DNA from: Pseudoscleropodium purum
Taxonomy: Eukaryota; Streptophyta; Bryopsida; Hypnales; Brachytheciaceae
Direction of reading: 5' to 3'
NCBI GenBank assembly: GCA_963969395.1
Contig: OZ017799.1
Span: forward strand, 16,184,501 to 16,248,500
Length of the DNA: 64,000 nt
Shown here: piece after piece, positions 1-13,990 of the stretch
Position numbering within the stretch: the first letter of the stretch is position 1
Layout of the letters: each line of letters opens with the position of its first letter
Made by a program: the position numbers and the translations under genes
Notes under the pieces: generated by a model
The model's input: only the letters and a program-made list of their open reading frames with translations
What the model was told of the DNA's origin: nothing
The model's database searches: none

Positions 1-3000
1 TTTATTCCATCAAAATGTATTATTAAATGTTCTTAAAATTAGTTTGCAATTGATTATTGGAAAAGTGCTAATATATACTTTGAGATGCAATACAATTTTC
101 TACTTTATTTATTTTTAATACAAAAAAAATTGAATCCATTTTGATTTTAAGACCACAAAAGTCTAGATTCTTAAAAATTATTGTATGCATTATTGAATTT
201 TAATACTACTACCATGCCAATTGGATTGTCTATCACAACATTACTATACACGTATGACCAATAACTAATACAAATATATACATTACAAGATCACATTACA
301 AAAAAATGGACCATTGTGGAATCAAAATTATAAAAGCATTTAAGAACTATTACTACAAGCTTAATAATTAAAAGTCAAAAGTCACCATGTAAAATCACCA
401 TAATAGTTTTTTAAGTTTGTATCCAATTTAGCCCTAATTATAGAAAAACCTTGAGTTGGTTATAAGTAATTTATAAGACAAAAATAGAACCAAAAAGGTA
501 CCAAATCTCCATTTACAATTCTTTTTTATACTTACCAAAACAATACTGAATTTCAAACAATAAAAAATGGATAGAGAATGTTTGAACTAATTTTTTTTTT
601 ATTGTTTAAATTTAAGTGGACATAATATAATGTGGTGAAATAACCTATTTAGGTGGACTTGCTATCCTTCAAATATAAAAGATTATTAAACTTGATGTAT
701 GCATTTCAAGACATCAAGGATTTCTTGTCATTGTTTGTACATTTAGAATCTTATCTCATCTTTGTATTATTCTTTTCATCTTAATATAGTAAAAAGTGTA
801 AAGTAAGGCAATTATATAGAGTGCACTTTTTCTTAACTTTTTGGTGACAAATTGCATTAGAAAAAAATAATTTGACTAAAAAATGGCAACAAAATATGAA
901 GTTGTTTGCTAGAAAACTTCAAAGCAAACAAACTTGGATGAAATTGTTAGATTGTCATTGAAAATAAAAATTTTGTTATAGGTGCTAAAAATAATGTTTA
1001 CATAACTTTCCATTGAAGATGCTATAAAGGGTCATTTTTGACCTTTCTAATCCTATTATAATTCAACTAAATCCATACATTACTAATATTGTGATGATTA
1101 TTCAAAAGTATCATCCTTAGATTTAAGTCTCGTTTGCAACCTTGACCAATTAAAAAATTATTTGCATATATATTGAGTTGATTGGAAAAATGAAATTTGT
1201 CTTTAAATTGTTTTTCAACTAAGTAGAACTTTGTTTATTGTAATTCAATGAACCTAATTATGTGCAATAACCAAAATATTAACAATATGATATTCTACCT
1301 TCACCCTAAAGTTCTACATAGCTCAAGCAACTTATTTTGAGTTGTTTACATCCTTTTTAGCTCAATTATATTCAACAAACATGTCCAATTTCATCCATTG
1401 GAAAATTCTATGATTTATAGTAGTTTTTTATAATATTATTTATATATATTTATGGGGTATGGATTTTCAAAATTCTTCTTTTTAAATATTATATAGTTCA
1501 AGAAGTGGAAGTATCTTTCACTTCAAATTTCATTTTCTTATTTCAAAAAAATGGCAATCCAAGAATGACTTCAATGAATAATAATGTTCAAACCTTATGA
1601 AATCTTCGTAATTAAAGTTTTACATTTAAATTCATTAAGAAAATTGTGTTGAAATCACAAACACTGCACACATAATCAATTAAAAGAACTAGATTTTGAA
1701 ATTTAAATATCATCTAGAAGTATGGATTAGTGCAATGGTAATTTTGATCATCTGAATGTTATCAACAAGTCATTGTTGATAAATTTTGTTTAGGACTTCT
1801 TTACACTTATGACCAATAACTTTGACCAAAGCATTTGGAGTATTTTGATTGAAAGAGAAGAAGGGCTTGTGCATGCTTGGGGTACACTAGTTAAGAACCA
1901 AAGAATCATAAATGAAATATTTTTCACTTAGCCTATTTTACAAATTAAAATGAGAGTAATTTTTGAAAAACATTGGTTATTGTTAAAACATATATAGTCA
2001 AATCATTTTTATAAATCAAAACCTTTTAAATCTTTAATTTTCGTAATTATTAGGATTTAGCAACTAATATCATGTCAAAAGAAAATATACATATATATAC
2101 AAGAATTTTACCATTATTTTTTGGCCTATTCACTACTTTAGAACTCACATTTCATGTTTCAATTATGAAATTCAAAAGAATCTTCAATTTTGAATTCCTT
2201 TTAAACATAGCCCCTCCTTGTGATATTTAAGATGATTTGAAAAATTTAAATTTAAAAAAAAATATCCCATATAAATTATTACCATTGGTTATTAGAATAT
2301 TATAAACCACAAAAGTGATTTGAAAACACTTTCTACTAAATATTTATAATCCTTTTTTATTCTTGAATGAAAAATGGACATACTAACAAAGCCTTGAATG
2401 GAGCCATATGAATTAAATTAACAACTATAATCAATTAATGGCAATTCTTTTTGGATGATTCCATATTGTATTCTACTTAAAGCAAGCAAATTTGTATTGA
2501 AATTAAGTTTTTACAACAAATTCTGTAACTTAATCTATATTAAAGAAATGAATTTCACTAAATTTTATTGTGTGATGACATTTATGGGGTACACCAAGTA
2601 TGCTTCTAACTAGAAGAACTAGATGAAGTCAAAGTTCACTTTGTTATAGGCTTTATAGATAAAGTGTAAGACATGCTAAAAATTACATTAAAATCTACAT
2701 GTTTTAAAATGAAGTAGGTTTTACGGTCATTAAGATTTTGTAACTAGACAACCTCAAGAGATTCTCTCAATGAAAAATATGGATGACCAAACCATCTCAA
2801 CAATATTGATTGCTCTATTTTTGTTGGTCTTTAATTTTGCTCATTACTATAAATGTTGTTATACTATTGTTTTATTGTTGTTATAATGTATTAAATGTTG
2901 AATTGACATTCTAATGCAATAAATGTATTATTATTTTATTAATTGAAATTTTATTGCAAATTAAATTAAATTATTGAAGTATTTATTTTAATAAATTAAT

Positions 3001-3589
3001 TTTATTGTCTTATATATAGTAGTTAATTCTATTATAAAAATACACAAAAATAATGGCATAGTCATTTATTTAGTATTTTCTACTTTATACTATTGATTAG
3101 AGCTTTAAAAATAAAATTTGTATTCATCTAGGTTAGACGCTTCCTCCTCTATTTATTGGCATCCTAGTTACTATTGAAATTTTACTAGGAGGTGATAAGA
3201 AAATTGAGACGGGGAGAATAAATTTAAAGAGAGAAAATGAGCAAAGGATAAGAGTAAATTATCAAATCTATTTTTAAAATTTCATTTAAGAAAATAAACC
3301 ATAATAAACTAGTTTGCATTTGTTTACACTATTGAAGGTGACCAAGGGATGGTGATATTGGTTTTTGTTCATGGAAATTGGCTTTTGGTCATGGCTATTG
3401 ACCAAGATTCATGACTACAATTTTTTTTATTTGGATGTATTCTTGATTACTATACTAATAAATAACTTTTGCATTAATGACGCTAATTAATTTAAAAATG
3501 CTACAAGTTTTTATCCTTGATGAATATCTTTACCAACTATATCAACACCTCAAAAAATAAATTGTGTTTTTTGGCAACATAGCAATTTT
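1..3589. other. AT-rich intergenic DNA, no gene seen
   Basis: This stretch is strongly AT-rich with frequent stops in all frames. I see no frame with recognisable protein motifs, no exon flanked by convincing splice sites, and no RNA gene. Confidence 0.6.
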
Positions 3590-4105
3590 AGCCAACTTAC
3601 TGCAAACAATTGATTTTTTATTTATTTTCTTTGAAATTTCCACGACTTTTGACTACATGGTTGAGAAGTTATTGCATATTTGCATGATATGTAATTTTTA
3701 ATGCTTGTCAGGCAATTTAGGACACTAGAAAAACACTTTTCAAGAAATAAAAAAGTTGAACTTGATTTTTATAGATTTATATACACATGGAAAGCTTTGA
3801 ATCATTCCATTTTCATAAACAAGATGAAAGTTACGAGGAATTTTAGTCTTATGGAATCTCAATTATGAAATGAACTTTGAAGACCTTTATTTAACTCAAT
3901 TTTCAGTATTTTTGAAAAAAATGAAAATCATTGGATGTAGTATGTTTATTACAACCATTGGAATTGGAATTTTTCAATCCGACAACTAAATTCTTAGCCA
4001 TTTGGTATTTTAAACTGTACTCTACTTCTTTCAACTTACTATTATTTTCAAGCATAAATATGAGATATATTTTGTTGAATTTTTTTTTATATATTTTCCA
4101 ATACA
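3590..4105 (-). repeat. Dispersed repeat R1, inverted copy
   Basis: Read on the minus strand, this segment aligns with 20,490-20,850. Shared landmarks in the same order are the phrases ATTGAGTTAAATAAAGG, AACTTTCATCT, GGAATGATTCAAAGC and CCATGTAGTCAAAAGT. It is clearly diverged but collinear over about 500 bp. R1 recurs in direct orientation at 20.2-20.9, 41.7-42.5 and 44.0-44.7 kb. No coding capacity is visible; the two overlapping short frames at 3.9-4.1 kb are chance. It may be a decayed non-autonomous transposable element, but I saw no clear termini or target-site duplication. Confidence 0.6.
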
Positions 4106-5590
4106 TGTCTTCAACAAATCATGGAAAGTAACAAGTTGTAGGATCTACAAATTTTTGTATAAGAAGTTTGAAAGATGAAACCTTAACATTTAGCAAGAGT
4201 TGAAAATACTTCTTTTTGAAATCCAAGTGATAAGATTTCACAATTTGTAAGGTTTTTTATTGTGAAATTTTGGAAGAGTGTACTCTAACAATGTAGCTAA
4301 AGGATCCTATAGTTGTATTTGTTAATGAATAAATAAAGATGAAGATTTAAGCCTTACTTTGGATTTAAGTACTTTGAAACAATTTTAGGCTAAAAAAAAT
4401 TGAATACCTTTAGGGACTAATGAAGGCTTTATCTTCTTGGAGGATGGGGAGGATATGGAAGTTCCATCCTCCTTGCTTGATGATTAGTGTACTCTTGTTG
4501 ATCCTAGATGCAAGTAGTAGCCTTTAGCTAAGTTTGATGGAGTAGTTGAATTTTGGGGTGTCCCTTTTGTAGGGACATTGACTAAATCTACTTCACTCAT
4601 ATACCCCCTCACTAAATAAGTAATTGAATTCTAATACTCTATCATTATATCCCATATTTATATATTTTGTGAACAGTCATGCAAGATTACAATTGATATG
4701 GGATTGACAACCATATTTTATAAGGGAGCAAACCCATTTCCTACCATTGAAGCATCTAAGCAAATGTGGAGCACAAGTTTCTTGATTGAAGAATTTTTTC
4801 CATGTAAAAAAATAGAGTTTAGAAGGATTCCATATTTTTTCAAAATTTTATTTTCCAAGACAAAATTACTATTAATTTGTTGGTTGAAGATTTTGTTCAA
4901 CCTATTCTTGTCATGTAGGGCTTATTATTTCCAACTCAATGGGTTAGTTACAAAATCAACCAAGACAACAACTAATAGTGTTGTGCCACAATTGCATTGA
5001 AAATTGTGCTACAATCAATCTCTTGCTTTTTTCTAGTGATTGGAAAGAATGTAACCTATATAATGGGAATGGATCCCTAGTCAAAAATGGATCAGCTCCC
5101 TTACTAATATCCATATGTCATACCACGTTAGTTTTCCATACAACATCCATATTTTCTATAAGGTAGGAGGTTCATAAATGGACCATTTAATGGTTGGAAC
5201 TAAATTTTGGGGAAGCTAAACATTTAAAAAAATAATTCAGTAAATTTTCCTTAAAAGACAAATAGAGTTGACATCTAACCCAAGTCATTTCATATTTTTT
5301 GAACCTTTGTGGAATTAGTTATAAATTTTTGAAGTTGGAAAAAAGTGATCATTTGCAGTCATTAAAAGCAACCACTTTTTGAAATGTGCATATTTGGTAC
5401 ATTGAAAAAAAACAAAATGTATCTTTCAGTCATGATTGCTTTTGATGCCTTGTCGAAGTTTGAGCCTCCTATCTTACCATATCTATATGTATTGTGCATA
5501 TGTTTTGCATGTATTTCATATATTATATCCATATCAAAAAAAAATTGGTTTTGGTTTCAAAAAGTGAATAGACAAATAAAATCATGACTA
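4106..5590. other. AT-rich intergenic DNA
   Basis: No recognisable gene. Around 5,240-5,410 there is partial similarity to 50,200-50,345 (shared elements GGAATTAGTTA and ATTTGGTACATTGAA), so a small dispersed repeat of unknown type ends here. Frames of up to 100 codons at 4.7-5.2 kb show no family resemblance. Confidence 0.5.
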
Positions 5591-6644
5591 TTTCTTTTAA
5601 GGAAGTAGTTCAAGAAATTGGCTTCCTATAGGGAGCCGGAGTGAACCGTCGCTTGTCCTCCTGAAGTCATTATAGAGGTACATGTAAACAAAAAGATCCC
5701 CCTATTTCATACTTGATTCATTTATCATCCACACAGTTCCCAGCTAATTTGGGGCCTCAGATTGCACATACGAATTCATAATTTCCAAATCAGTTGATCA
5801 TGGGTGCCAAATATAAAAAAATTCCAGCATTTTCCCCAAGGGTAAAATCGTGGACGAAGAAGGGGTGCATTGTGGCTCTCCGGGGGATGGAGGGCCAACA
5901 CAATGGGTCGGAAATACAATTTTTTTTAAAAATTAATTAATTGGTCGCCTTACTCGTCTATGACTACGGAAATTCAAGAAAAGCAACATCATGACTGTTG
6001 TAATGACTCGAGACTGAAGGACCCCCTCTGGGAGTTATTAATGTTAGAAACCTTCACATCAGCCATAATGAAATCCATGTCCCGGATGCACTCCACCTTT
6101 GAATGAAGCTAGCTGGCCCTCCCTCAATTAAAGAGGACTGGGTGTTACTTATGGTTGTTATTGCGTACTGGGTCCTTGATGTGAAGACTCCACAGGCCCC
6201 CTTAATTGAACTCCCTGGGAAAAATGCGGGGAAACGCTGCAATCTTAATGAGGACACCAAAGAAAGGGTGGTTTCAAAAAATGGGATGAGGGTGGTTCAA
6301 AAAAATGGGGTAACTCATCTTATGGCCGCTTCACACATGGGCCCAAGGTTGAGAGTCCGTCGGACTCCACCACTCAAATTTAAGAAAACCTCGATTTTGG
6401 TTTCTCGACCCTTCACACAAGGCAGCACAATCCAAAGTCCATCGCCCTCCAAAGTGCCTACGTCGAAGCCCAAACTCCTATGTGGCAATGGCCTCATGAC
6501 GGATTCTTGACCAAAGTTTGGGTCCCCACTTTATGAGTTGTGTTGCCTTGTGTGAAGGGTCCCACAGCCTCCCACGGCCTCTCGACTTGGTCGGCCCATG
6601 TGTGAAGCGCCCCTTAGCCTAAGTTTAACTTACGAGAGGTTTTT
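5591..6644. other. GC-richer island with nested inverted repeat
   Basis: Base composition is clearly less AT-rich than on either side. It contains a 135-codon frame (6,103-6,510) that resembles nothing I know. Most of that frame's second half lies inside inverted-repeat sequence, so I do not call it a gene. Confidence 0.45.
6320..6615. repeat. Nested imperfect inverted repeat (hairpin/fold-back)
   Basis: The outer arms contain CGCTTCACACATGGGCC near 6,328 and its exact reverse complement GGCCCATGTGTGAAGCG near 6,593. The inner arms contain ACCCTTCACACAAGGC near 6,409 and its reverse complement GCCTTGTGTGAAGGGT near 6,546. Flanking bases also pair imperfectly, so the roughly 300-bp block could fold into a long hairpin. 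The outer and inner arms share a CTTCACACA core, so they are also direct repeats of each other. It could be a fold-back or MITE-like element or an inverted-repeat small-RNA source; no terminal duplications were identified. Confidence 0.6.
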
Positions 6645-6760
6645 TTATTTATGTTTTTTTGACAAATGAAACGAAATTTCATTCCAAAAGGGTGAAATAC
6701 ATAGGCCAAATACCCACCATCCACAAGTACCCTAGCACGGAACCAAGGAGACGAGAATGA
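6645..6760 (-). mobile_element. Possible 3' end of a non-LTR retroelement
   Basis: On the minus strand the sequence runs TGAAATTTCGTTTCATTTGT and then into a run of A. This resembles the tail that plant L1-type LINEs or their SINE partners leave behind. Only the tail-like end is seen, with no reverse transcriptase nearby, so the call is weak. Confidence 0.22.
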
Positions 6761-8255
6761 CCAATTATTTTGGGTAACTTAATCTTTAAATGCCAAAGGC
6801 ACCAAAATCTAGTGTTTGCAAAACTTTGAAGTTAATTAAAATCTAGCTAAGTTATTATTTTTAGTAATTTATATTTTTGAAAGATTCTTCTTGAAGTCTA
6901 GTTTTAGCGTCAAAAATTCAATCTTGAAAATAAATGATAGTGATTTTTCTATTCAAGGTTTTATGCAAGGGTACCCATTGCAATCTTGACTTCCCGTAGT
7001 GTTGAAAACTCTTGTAAATGAGACTCAAATACACTAAGACTTGAAGAAAAAATCACGTTCAAAATTCATTTAAAAAAATTATAGAATAGATTTTGAAAAA
7101 GTCATAAATTGATTGGGGTTATTCATGTTAGGCTCTTAAACCTTATATTTTTTTGGTCACCAACTTTTTAGGTTTGACTTGTGAAAAGTGAATTGAAATT
7201 TTTTCATAATTTTAATACTCTCATGGTCAAACGTTACAATCTTCCAACTTATAAGTGATATTGTTGTGTTTTTTCTTCCCATGTGATCTCTAGCATGTCT
7301 GGTTTGAATTTGTACGGTTACAATTCAAAAAAAGTTGATACAACTTATCAAAATGTTGGCTTTTTGTTCAATTCAGAGCAAATTTCTAGAGGCTCGAAAC
7401 AGGCCTTGGGCATTTAGGGGTTAAGTTCATGTTGGTGCTTCCAGCCATCACCACTCCCAAGGCGACTTGCTATAATTTTTTTTTCTCTTGAAACACATGG
7501 ACAATTTCCATTGATAAGGGAAACAATACAGAGGACTGGGGACTTGCCATAATTTCAGAACTTGCCCTTCCAACTTCAGTTCTTGTCACTTATCTTTCAA
7601 TTCACCATATGTGTTTCATAAATAGGAAATTGACCAATCCGAAGTGGAATGGAATGGAAAAAAAAAAAAAAAAAACACCCATAAAATGAAGATTTGGGTG
7701 GTGTCTATCTTTGGCACAAGGGTTATGAAGTGCTTGGAGATGATGTTTGGAGGATTGGAACCTGTAGCAATTCTCATGCAAATTTTTTGTTGTGTGTTTA
7801 TTAAGCCTAGGTGCTATTTGCATGCTTGAACCAAACCAAAGGTGAAGCTCTACACACCAAGCTATGTCAGGTGCAGTTTGGTTGACATCAAGCTTCTGGA
7901 TGTGCACAAGTTTTCCAAATAAAATATCCACCTTTTTCCTAATGTTTGGAATTTAATGACATGTGGCAAACAATGTCTGAGGTAAGCTACAAAGACAAAT
8001 TTTGAAAAAGGTGAGACAAATCTTGGAATAGGAGAATACTTTTAGATAAATAATAAGTTGGGTTGATGGAAAGGAGAGAGTGGACTTGCAAGCCTTACAA
8101 TGACAATAAGGCAAAAAGAGACAAAACCTTGGTTTCTTCCATTTTTCTCCCTCCTAGTGGAAAATTGAGAGCCGTTGATTAAAAAATAAAAATAAATCTT
8201 TCTCCTCATGGATGGCATTGATTTTGAAAACACCCATGGATACTGATATGGTTAT
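6761..8255. other. Intergenic DNA, no gene seen
   Basis: Mixed AT-rich sequence with an A-run near 7,658-7,675. Short frames on both strands (for example 7,602-7,931 minus) are interrupted by homopolymers and have no motif. I see nothing to annotate. Confidence 0.5.
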
Positions 8256-8326
8256 ATGTATGTATGTATGTGTATATATATATAGAGAGAGAGATAGATA
8301 GATAGATAGACACACACACACACACA
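8256..8326. repeat. Compound microsatellite
   Basis: Consecutive blocks of (GTAT)n, (TA)n, (GA)n, (GATA)n and (CA)n follow one another without spacer. It is a likely length-variable marker. Confidence 0.9.
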
Positions 8327-10369
8327 AAAATATGATACAAGAGATGGATACGATACAAGGTGTGGTTATATGATGTGATATGGGGATTTATCCTATATTG
8401 AATGTCACACCCTCCTTCACTTGAAAATTACAAGTGGTGTGGTGGGATGAAGGGGTATAAGGAAAAAAAATTAATTTAAATATTCATGGGGGTTTAATAA
8501 ACAAAATTGGATTTGAGTACATTGTAACAGTTTGTTACACAATGAACTCAAAAGAGACAGTTACTGTCCCACTACAACCAAGGGCTCATGTGAACAACCC
8601 TTTAAGTCATGAGCATGTTAGAGTGGAGATGCTCTCTTGTCAAATCTTGTGTATTGTGGTTTTCCTTGTAGTGGAAATGCTCTCTTGTCTAATCTTATGC
8701 ATTATGGTTTCCTCAAAATAGAGATTTTTTTAATGGATTTCTCACAAAAGTGATATTAAATACATGCCAATTCCCACAAGGTTTTAAGTTGAGGTGTTGT
8801 AATTCCTAGTTAAGAAAGTTAGAAAAAATAGATTTCCAACTATATAAAATACATGTACTTTGTTAGGTGAAAATTGAGTAATTAATGGGAATTCTATAAC
8901 TCCGCCCTTAAAATTTATCATCTTTGTTATCTCAAATATAATTTGCAAGTCATCATTGTATTAGATTATTGACCAAATATTGTAGCACCTATAGCAATCC
9001 AAGTTATTGGTTTATTTATTTTCTTGAAGATATTATTGTAGATGAATTATTTGGGTCAACATTTAAATCTATAAAATTCTTTCTACCATCATTTTTTTTA
9101 GTCAAATCTTCAATACAATCCTTCTACTACAATTTCTTTTAGAAGTACGAAAATTTTCAATTTTCCTTTTAAACTTTTTTGATTTTGTCACACCTTTATT
9201 TCATACTCTTGAATATTGAAAACTTCCTTCAATATTCATATATATTTAAGTTGCTTACTAAGCCATTAAATATTACCCTTCATTTGGATCCTTTTTCAAT
9301 TGTTATTCTAAATTGCATTTTAATTTAATCATACATGTTATTTTGTTATTAAATGGCAATAAGACACGATTGTGTGCATTCTAATTGATCCCTTGTTTAC
9401 AGATCAAAGTCAAAAATATTAAGCCAAATGTTTTTAACCCAGTTTGAGGAATAAAAAATCTTTTGATCCTTCTTTGTGGCTAAAAACTACAAGAGTGGGA
9501 CCGAAGCTTTAATGTAGAGAGAAAAACAACTTTACATGATTGATGGGGGATCAAAGTAAGTTGCATGAATGAGTCCGAATTCCAAAACCTCAATTTAGAG
9601 AGATGATCCTCCAATGTGGGAGAAATGCATGGTAGGGGCAGCTTATTTTTGTATTCCAGTGCATTATATGAGCAAATTTGAGATTTACAATATAAAAAAG
9701 TAATCTCATTGTAAAGTTAATTTGAGATGGTTTTGGAATGTTAATCTTGTACTAGTATCTCAATAAAATTCACAAGTACATTAGATTGCATATCTTAGTG
9801 TAGAAGTGCATCACAAACTTTATGAAAAAAGGGTTATTGGTGGAATTTTAAGATACAAAATCAGATTTCTTGAAGAAAAATTGAGCCACTTCATGCTTTT
9901 TAAGTTTTGTATTAAATTGTTATCCATTTGTAGTTTATTTTTGTTATTTATCAATCAAAAAAAACTTTTTCATGAAAAAAAGTGTGAATGTACTTGAAAG
10001 CAAACTTTTGAAAGTAATGATATTATTGAATTTTCAAATTTGAATTTGAATATAATCAATTTGAAGTATTCAAGTTTGGACAAAAATTGGTCATAATCAA
10101 GTATTATAGAAATGCCTACTAGTATTATTGAAATTCCTAGTAGGAATTTTGAGATTCAAAAAACTTTTAGATGAACCAATCTTTTCAAACCAAAATTTTT
10201 GCTACTATGGTTAATATATAGCTTATACATAGATCAATTAATTTTTCATTGTGCTAATATTATATATTTTAAAAATCATATTTAAAACAAGTATTATTAG
10301 CAAAACATACAATGTCCGCAAAGCACATTAGTTTTGTAAAAATTTTGTTCAAAAAATGGTATCTTGCAT
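8327..10369. other. Intergenic DNA with a small tandem duplication
   Basis: No gene recognised. At 8,617-8,714 a roughly 48-bp segment beginning AGTGGAGATGCTCTCTTGTC is repeated imperfectly as AGTGGAAATGCTCTCTTGTC. The rest is AT-rich and featureless. Confidence 0.5.
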
Positions 10370-10662
10370 TAGATGTTTTTTGGGGGGTTAGGAGGTTTCT
10401 CTAGGCTTGTTCCCAGCGTTGTTCCTCCAACAATCTAGGAACAGCTACTGTGAGAATAATTTTTTTGAATTATTTTTCTAAAATTTTAAGATGAAAAAAA
10501 AAGTGAACTTTTTCTTTTTAAAAAGAAAAGAAAAAGTGATTTGGCAGTCGCTATGCCATGTCACACAGTTGCTGTAGGGCAACGCATTAAGTTTGGAAAC
10601 GTAGATTTAGATAGGGGAACTTATAGCCCTCCCAGAGGTTGAATCTCATCTAATATATGGAT
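10370..10662 (+). repeat. Dispersed ~290-bp repeat, copy 1
   Basis: Starts GATGTTTTTTGGGG and ends GAATCTCATCTAAT. The internal core TGGCAGTCGCTATGCCA is itself a short palindrome. The same order of landmarks occurs at 12,613-12,893. The two copies have diverged mainly in their AT-rich centre, as expected for independent insertions of one short element. No coding frame. Confidence 0.7.
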
Positions 10663-12612
10663 TATGCATTTATTTTATGACTATTGTAGCTATAGGGTAG
10701 GGTCAACAAAAAAAAATCTAAAATAGGTGCCACATTAAAAAAAAATCTTTTTCCAAGAAATTAAAAAGATTGTAAGGGAAAAAATAACTTAACAAAAAAA
10801 AATTAGTATCAATCACATCTTAATTTTTGATTAAAAAAAATTCCACAAAGATGTGTCAATTTTACCCCCTACTTGTAGTAGAGTTTAGGCAATCATGTTT
10901 TTATGTCCTTCCCCAAAGCTTAGAAAGTTTAATCAAAATGCAACTACAATAAATATAGGAAGTAGGCCCAAGAGAGGTTGACACTTCTTAACTAATTGCA
11001 TAATTCTAAGGAAGGTGAATTCTTCAAGCTTCTAATATCCATTGACATTGATCCTTTCTAACATGGATTTTGTCTACCTCACACATTCTAACTTTTTGCA
11101 ACCAATGTTTACAATTACTCTTGAGATTTTGTATTCTCAATGAGATGAAGGTTTCATTGAAGTGCAAGTTTATAACAAGGCAATTGTTCTTGTGATGACA
11201 ATTGAGTTTTCTATTGGCACTTTTGCTTTCACCAGTCTTCAAAATATGAATTTATCTATGAACAAACTTCTATATTACTAAATGTAAATGTTTTATTGCA
11301 GTTGCCAAATACAATGTCAAATTGTAATCCCATGTGAATTTTTGAAGTAATTTACTACTACTAATTATAGTTTATACTCATTTTGTTGGAGATATTTTTA
11401 CTAGGTAGATTTCATGCATGGTAAGATAAATTAAAATAATTTTTATATGTTTTAGAAGGAAAATAACTTTATTATTTAATTTTAATAGAATGCATTAAGA
11501 TGGTTTATTTTCTATATGTATTTCATATTAGAGGTACAATATTAAAGATATGTTATAAATCATAAACAAAACACACCAATTAATCCATGTAGACACACAT
11601 TCATATTTGTATTATATATGATGATTATAATGTTTTAATGCATGTGTCATGTTGAGATGATAAATACTCTTTTGTCAATGCAATTAATATAAAAAATACA
11701 AACATGTATATCCAATAAAGTATAAGATGCATTAAAAAAATGACTTGAGAAGAAGAATTATCTACAAAAAACATTTGTGGAAGATGCCATGTAAAATGAA
11801 GAGTACAATAAGAAGCAATATGTTTTTGTGATTTATTGCCAAAAATCAACCTAGTCTAGATGCTTGTGACAAATGTATAGGAATTACAAGACTTTTAGGT
11901 TTGCATTTTGCTAATTCCATCTAAACTACGATTAAGGATTCACCAAATATTTCTAATTACAATAAATAATATAATGCACAAAAAGATAGATATAATTTTA
12001 TAAAGTCCCAATAGGCATATTCGTCTTGCATTCTATCACCAAATGATCAATTTGTAAAAGTCCAAATTTTTTATGATGATTCTTTATTCTATAGATTCTT
12101 ACCTAAAATAAAAAATTTCTATATATGAAGGCTTTTGGTTGAATTAGGATACACCTATTGTTAGTTGTTTAAAAATTCATACTTTATTTATATGGTGACC
12201 AAAATGCATTTAAAAATAATCTATTTTTGATTGTACAAATTCAATTCAATTCAATTTCTAAACCATATAATACAGCTTACATTAATTTCATAACCATTAT
12301 TTTTTTAAGAGCATTGTATAGTTGCTCACATTATTTTATATAAAATTCACATATTGTGGTCTACACTATTTTCAAACAATAGAAGACAATGTAATTGCCA
12401 TCTAACTTTCATCTATAATAATTTGAATTTCACCTAATTTTCATCCAAATGTTTACACTAACTAAACTGCATTCATTCAACGTTGATCCAAATTAGTATA
12501 AAGGGAGGGGGGGGGGGGGATTGTATTATTCAAACTCTTGTACTAATTGAGTTAAGTTTTGTATTAGTAAGTCTCAACTAAAGCTTTTACAATTCAATAA
12601 TAGAAACCATCA
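10663..12612. other. AT-rich intergenic DNA
   Basis: No recognisable gene. A run of about 12 G lies near 12,508. Short minus-strand frames at 11.0-11.8 kb carry no motif. Confidence 0.5.
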
Positions 12613-12893
12613 GATGTTTTTTGGGGAGTCAGAAGGGTTGTCTGGGCCTGTTCTTGGCACTGTTCTCCAAGCAGTATGGGAATGGCTGCTATTAGAATTT
12701 AAAAAGAAAATTTGAAGGCAAAAAAAGTTAAATTTTTAAATTTTTTAAATTTATTACTTTAAAAATGATATGGCAGTCGCTATGCCACATCACGCAACAT
12801 CTACAGGGCAATGCATTGCAGTAGGGAATATAGATTTAGGTTGGGGAACTCACAACCTTCTCGAGGGGCTGAATCTCATCTAATGCTTGTTCA
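12613..12893 (+). repeat. Dispersed ~290-bp repeat, copy 2
   Basis: Direct-orientation relative of 10,370-10,662, with the same start, the same TGGCAGTCGCTATGCCA core and the same end motif. Related end sequence (GGCCCTCCCCAAGGTTC) also appears at about 47,454-47,485 in duplicated copy B, so the family has more members. Confidence 0.7.
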
Positions 12894-13990
12894 AACCTTT
12901 GTTTGTTAGATTACAAATGTAGTATAGGTGAGCCCATTCCTTCCATTTTTTCTATCCTAGGCATCTAAAATGGGTTTAAATTTAGCTTTTATATTGAAGT
13001 GGACATCCTTGAATAATTTAGATTTGAATCATGATGGAATGAGGATTGACCCTAGTAAAAGCATTAATGAATGATAATAGTACAAGTTAGAGACTACAAT
13101 AGGAACTTTTATCTTTTAGGGGATAAACTCTTACAAATTTTTTTTTTTGGAAAATATTGTATCCAATATAGATAAATTACATAGCCATCATGGATGCAAT
13201 ATGTAAAGTACCTCCATCCTTTTGCAACATTGACCATTCGGCACCACCTAGAATAGAGTTCTTAACAACTACTCATTGACCCAATCATGATAAAGCATTT
13301 GTTCAAACTCAACATTAGTTTTAAAAAGGAACCAATTGAAATCAAAGAGTTTTTTGAAGCAACTAATGAGAGTTCAAGTATTATGTACTTCAAGGATATC
13401 AGATCAATGGTAATCTAATAACAATAACAGATGTTCCTATGACCTCAACTTAAAAAATTTATAGTATATTCAAACAAACCATAAAAATCCTCAAACCAAT
13501 TGCATTCATTTTTGTTTACATTTGCTAACATCATAATATCACAATCCCCCCAAATTCAATTTAGAATTGTTGGTATGAAGAAAAAAGTGTCTATTTTAGA
13601 TGTACATATCCTAGTAAAGGTGGGGGCTAAAGACTCCATTGGACAATCAACCCAACTCACTTCAAGAATTCATAACAAATTCATAATTTATTGAAAAAAA
13701 TATGATTCCAATTGCTATCAACTTCTCTTAGGCTTACCTATACATGAATTTTTTATTTATTTATAATACCAGCTCGTGTTGGTAAGGCAGCCATTCTGGG
13801 GTCATCCACCTATTGTAAGCTTATTTTGGCTTGAGTCTGCTACTGCCCCCCTTGTAATAGTGCAGACTCCCCATTCATCATTGGAAGTCCCTCTTCAAGA
13901 TTTTTTTTTTTTTTTTGACAATTGGAAGTCCACTTCTACATATTATCTAAACCCCTTTTTATGACTAATTTCGGACTATACACCAAATTA
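12894..13990. other. Intergenic DNA
   Basis: Contains T-runs at about 13,140 and 13,903 that could be reverse-oriented poly-A tails of retroelements. No gene is supported. Confidence 0.45.

Noticed and set aside
6103..6510. 135-codon frame as a gene
   Set aside because: It runs into an inverted repeat, has no recognisable domain and no splice or promoter context.
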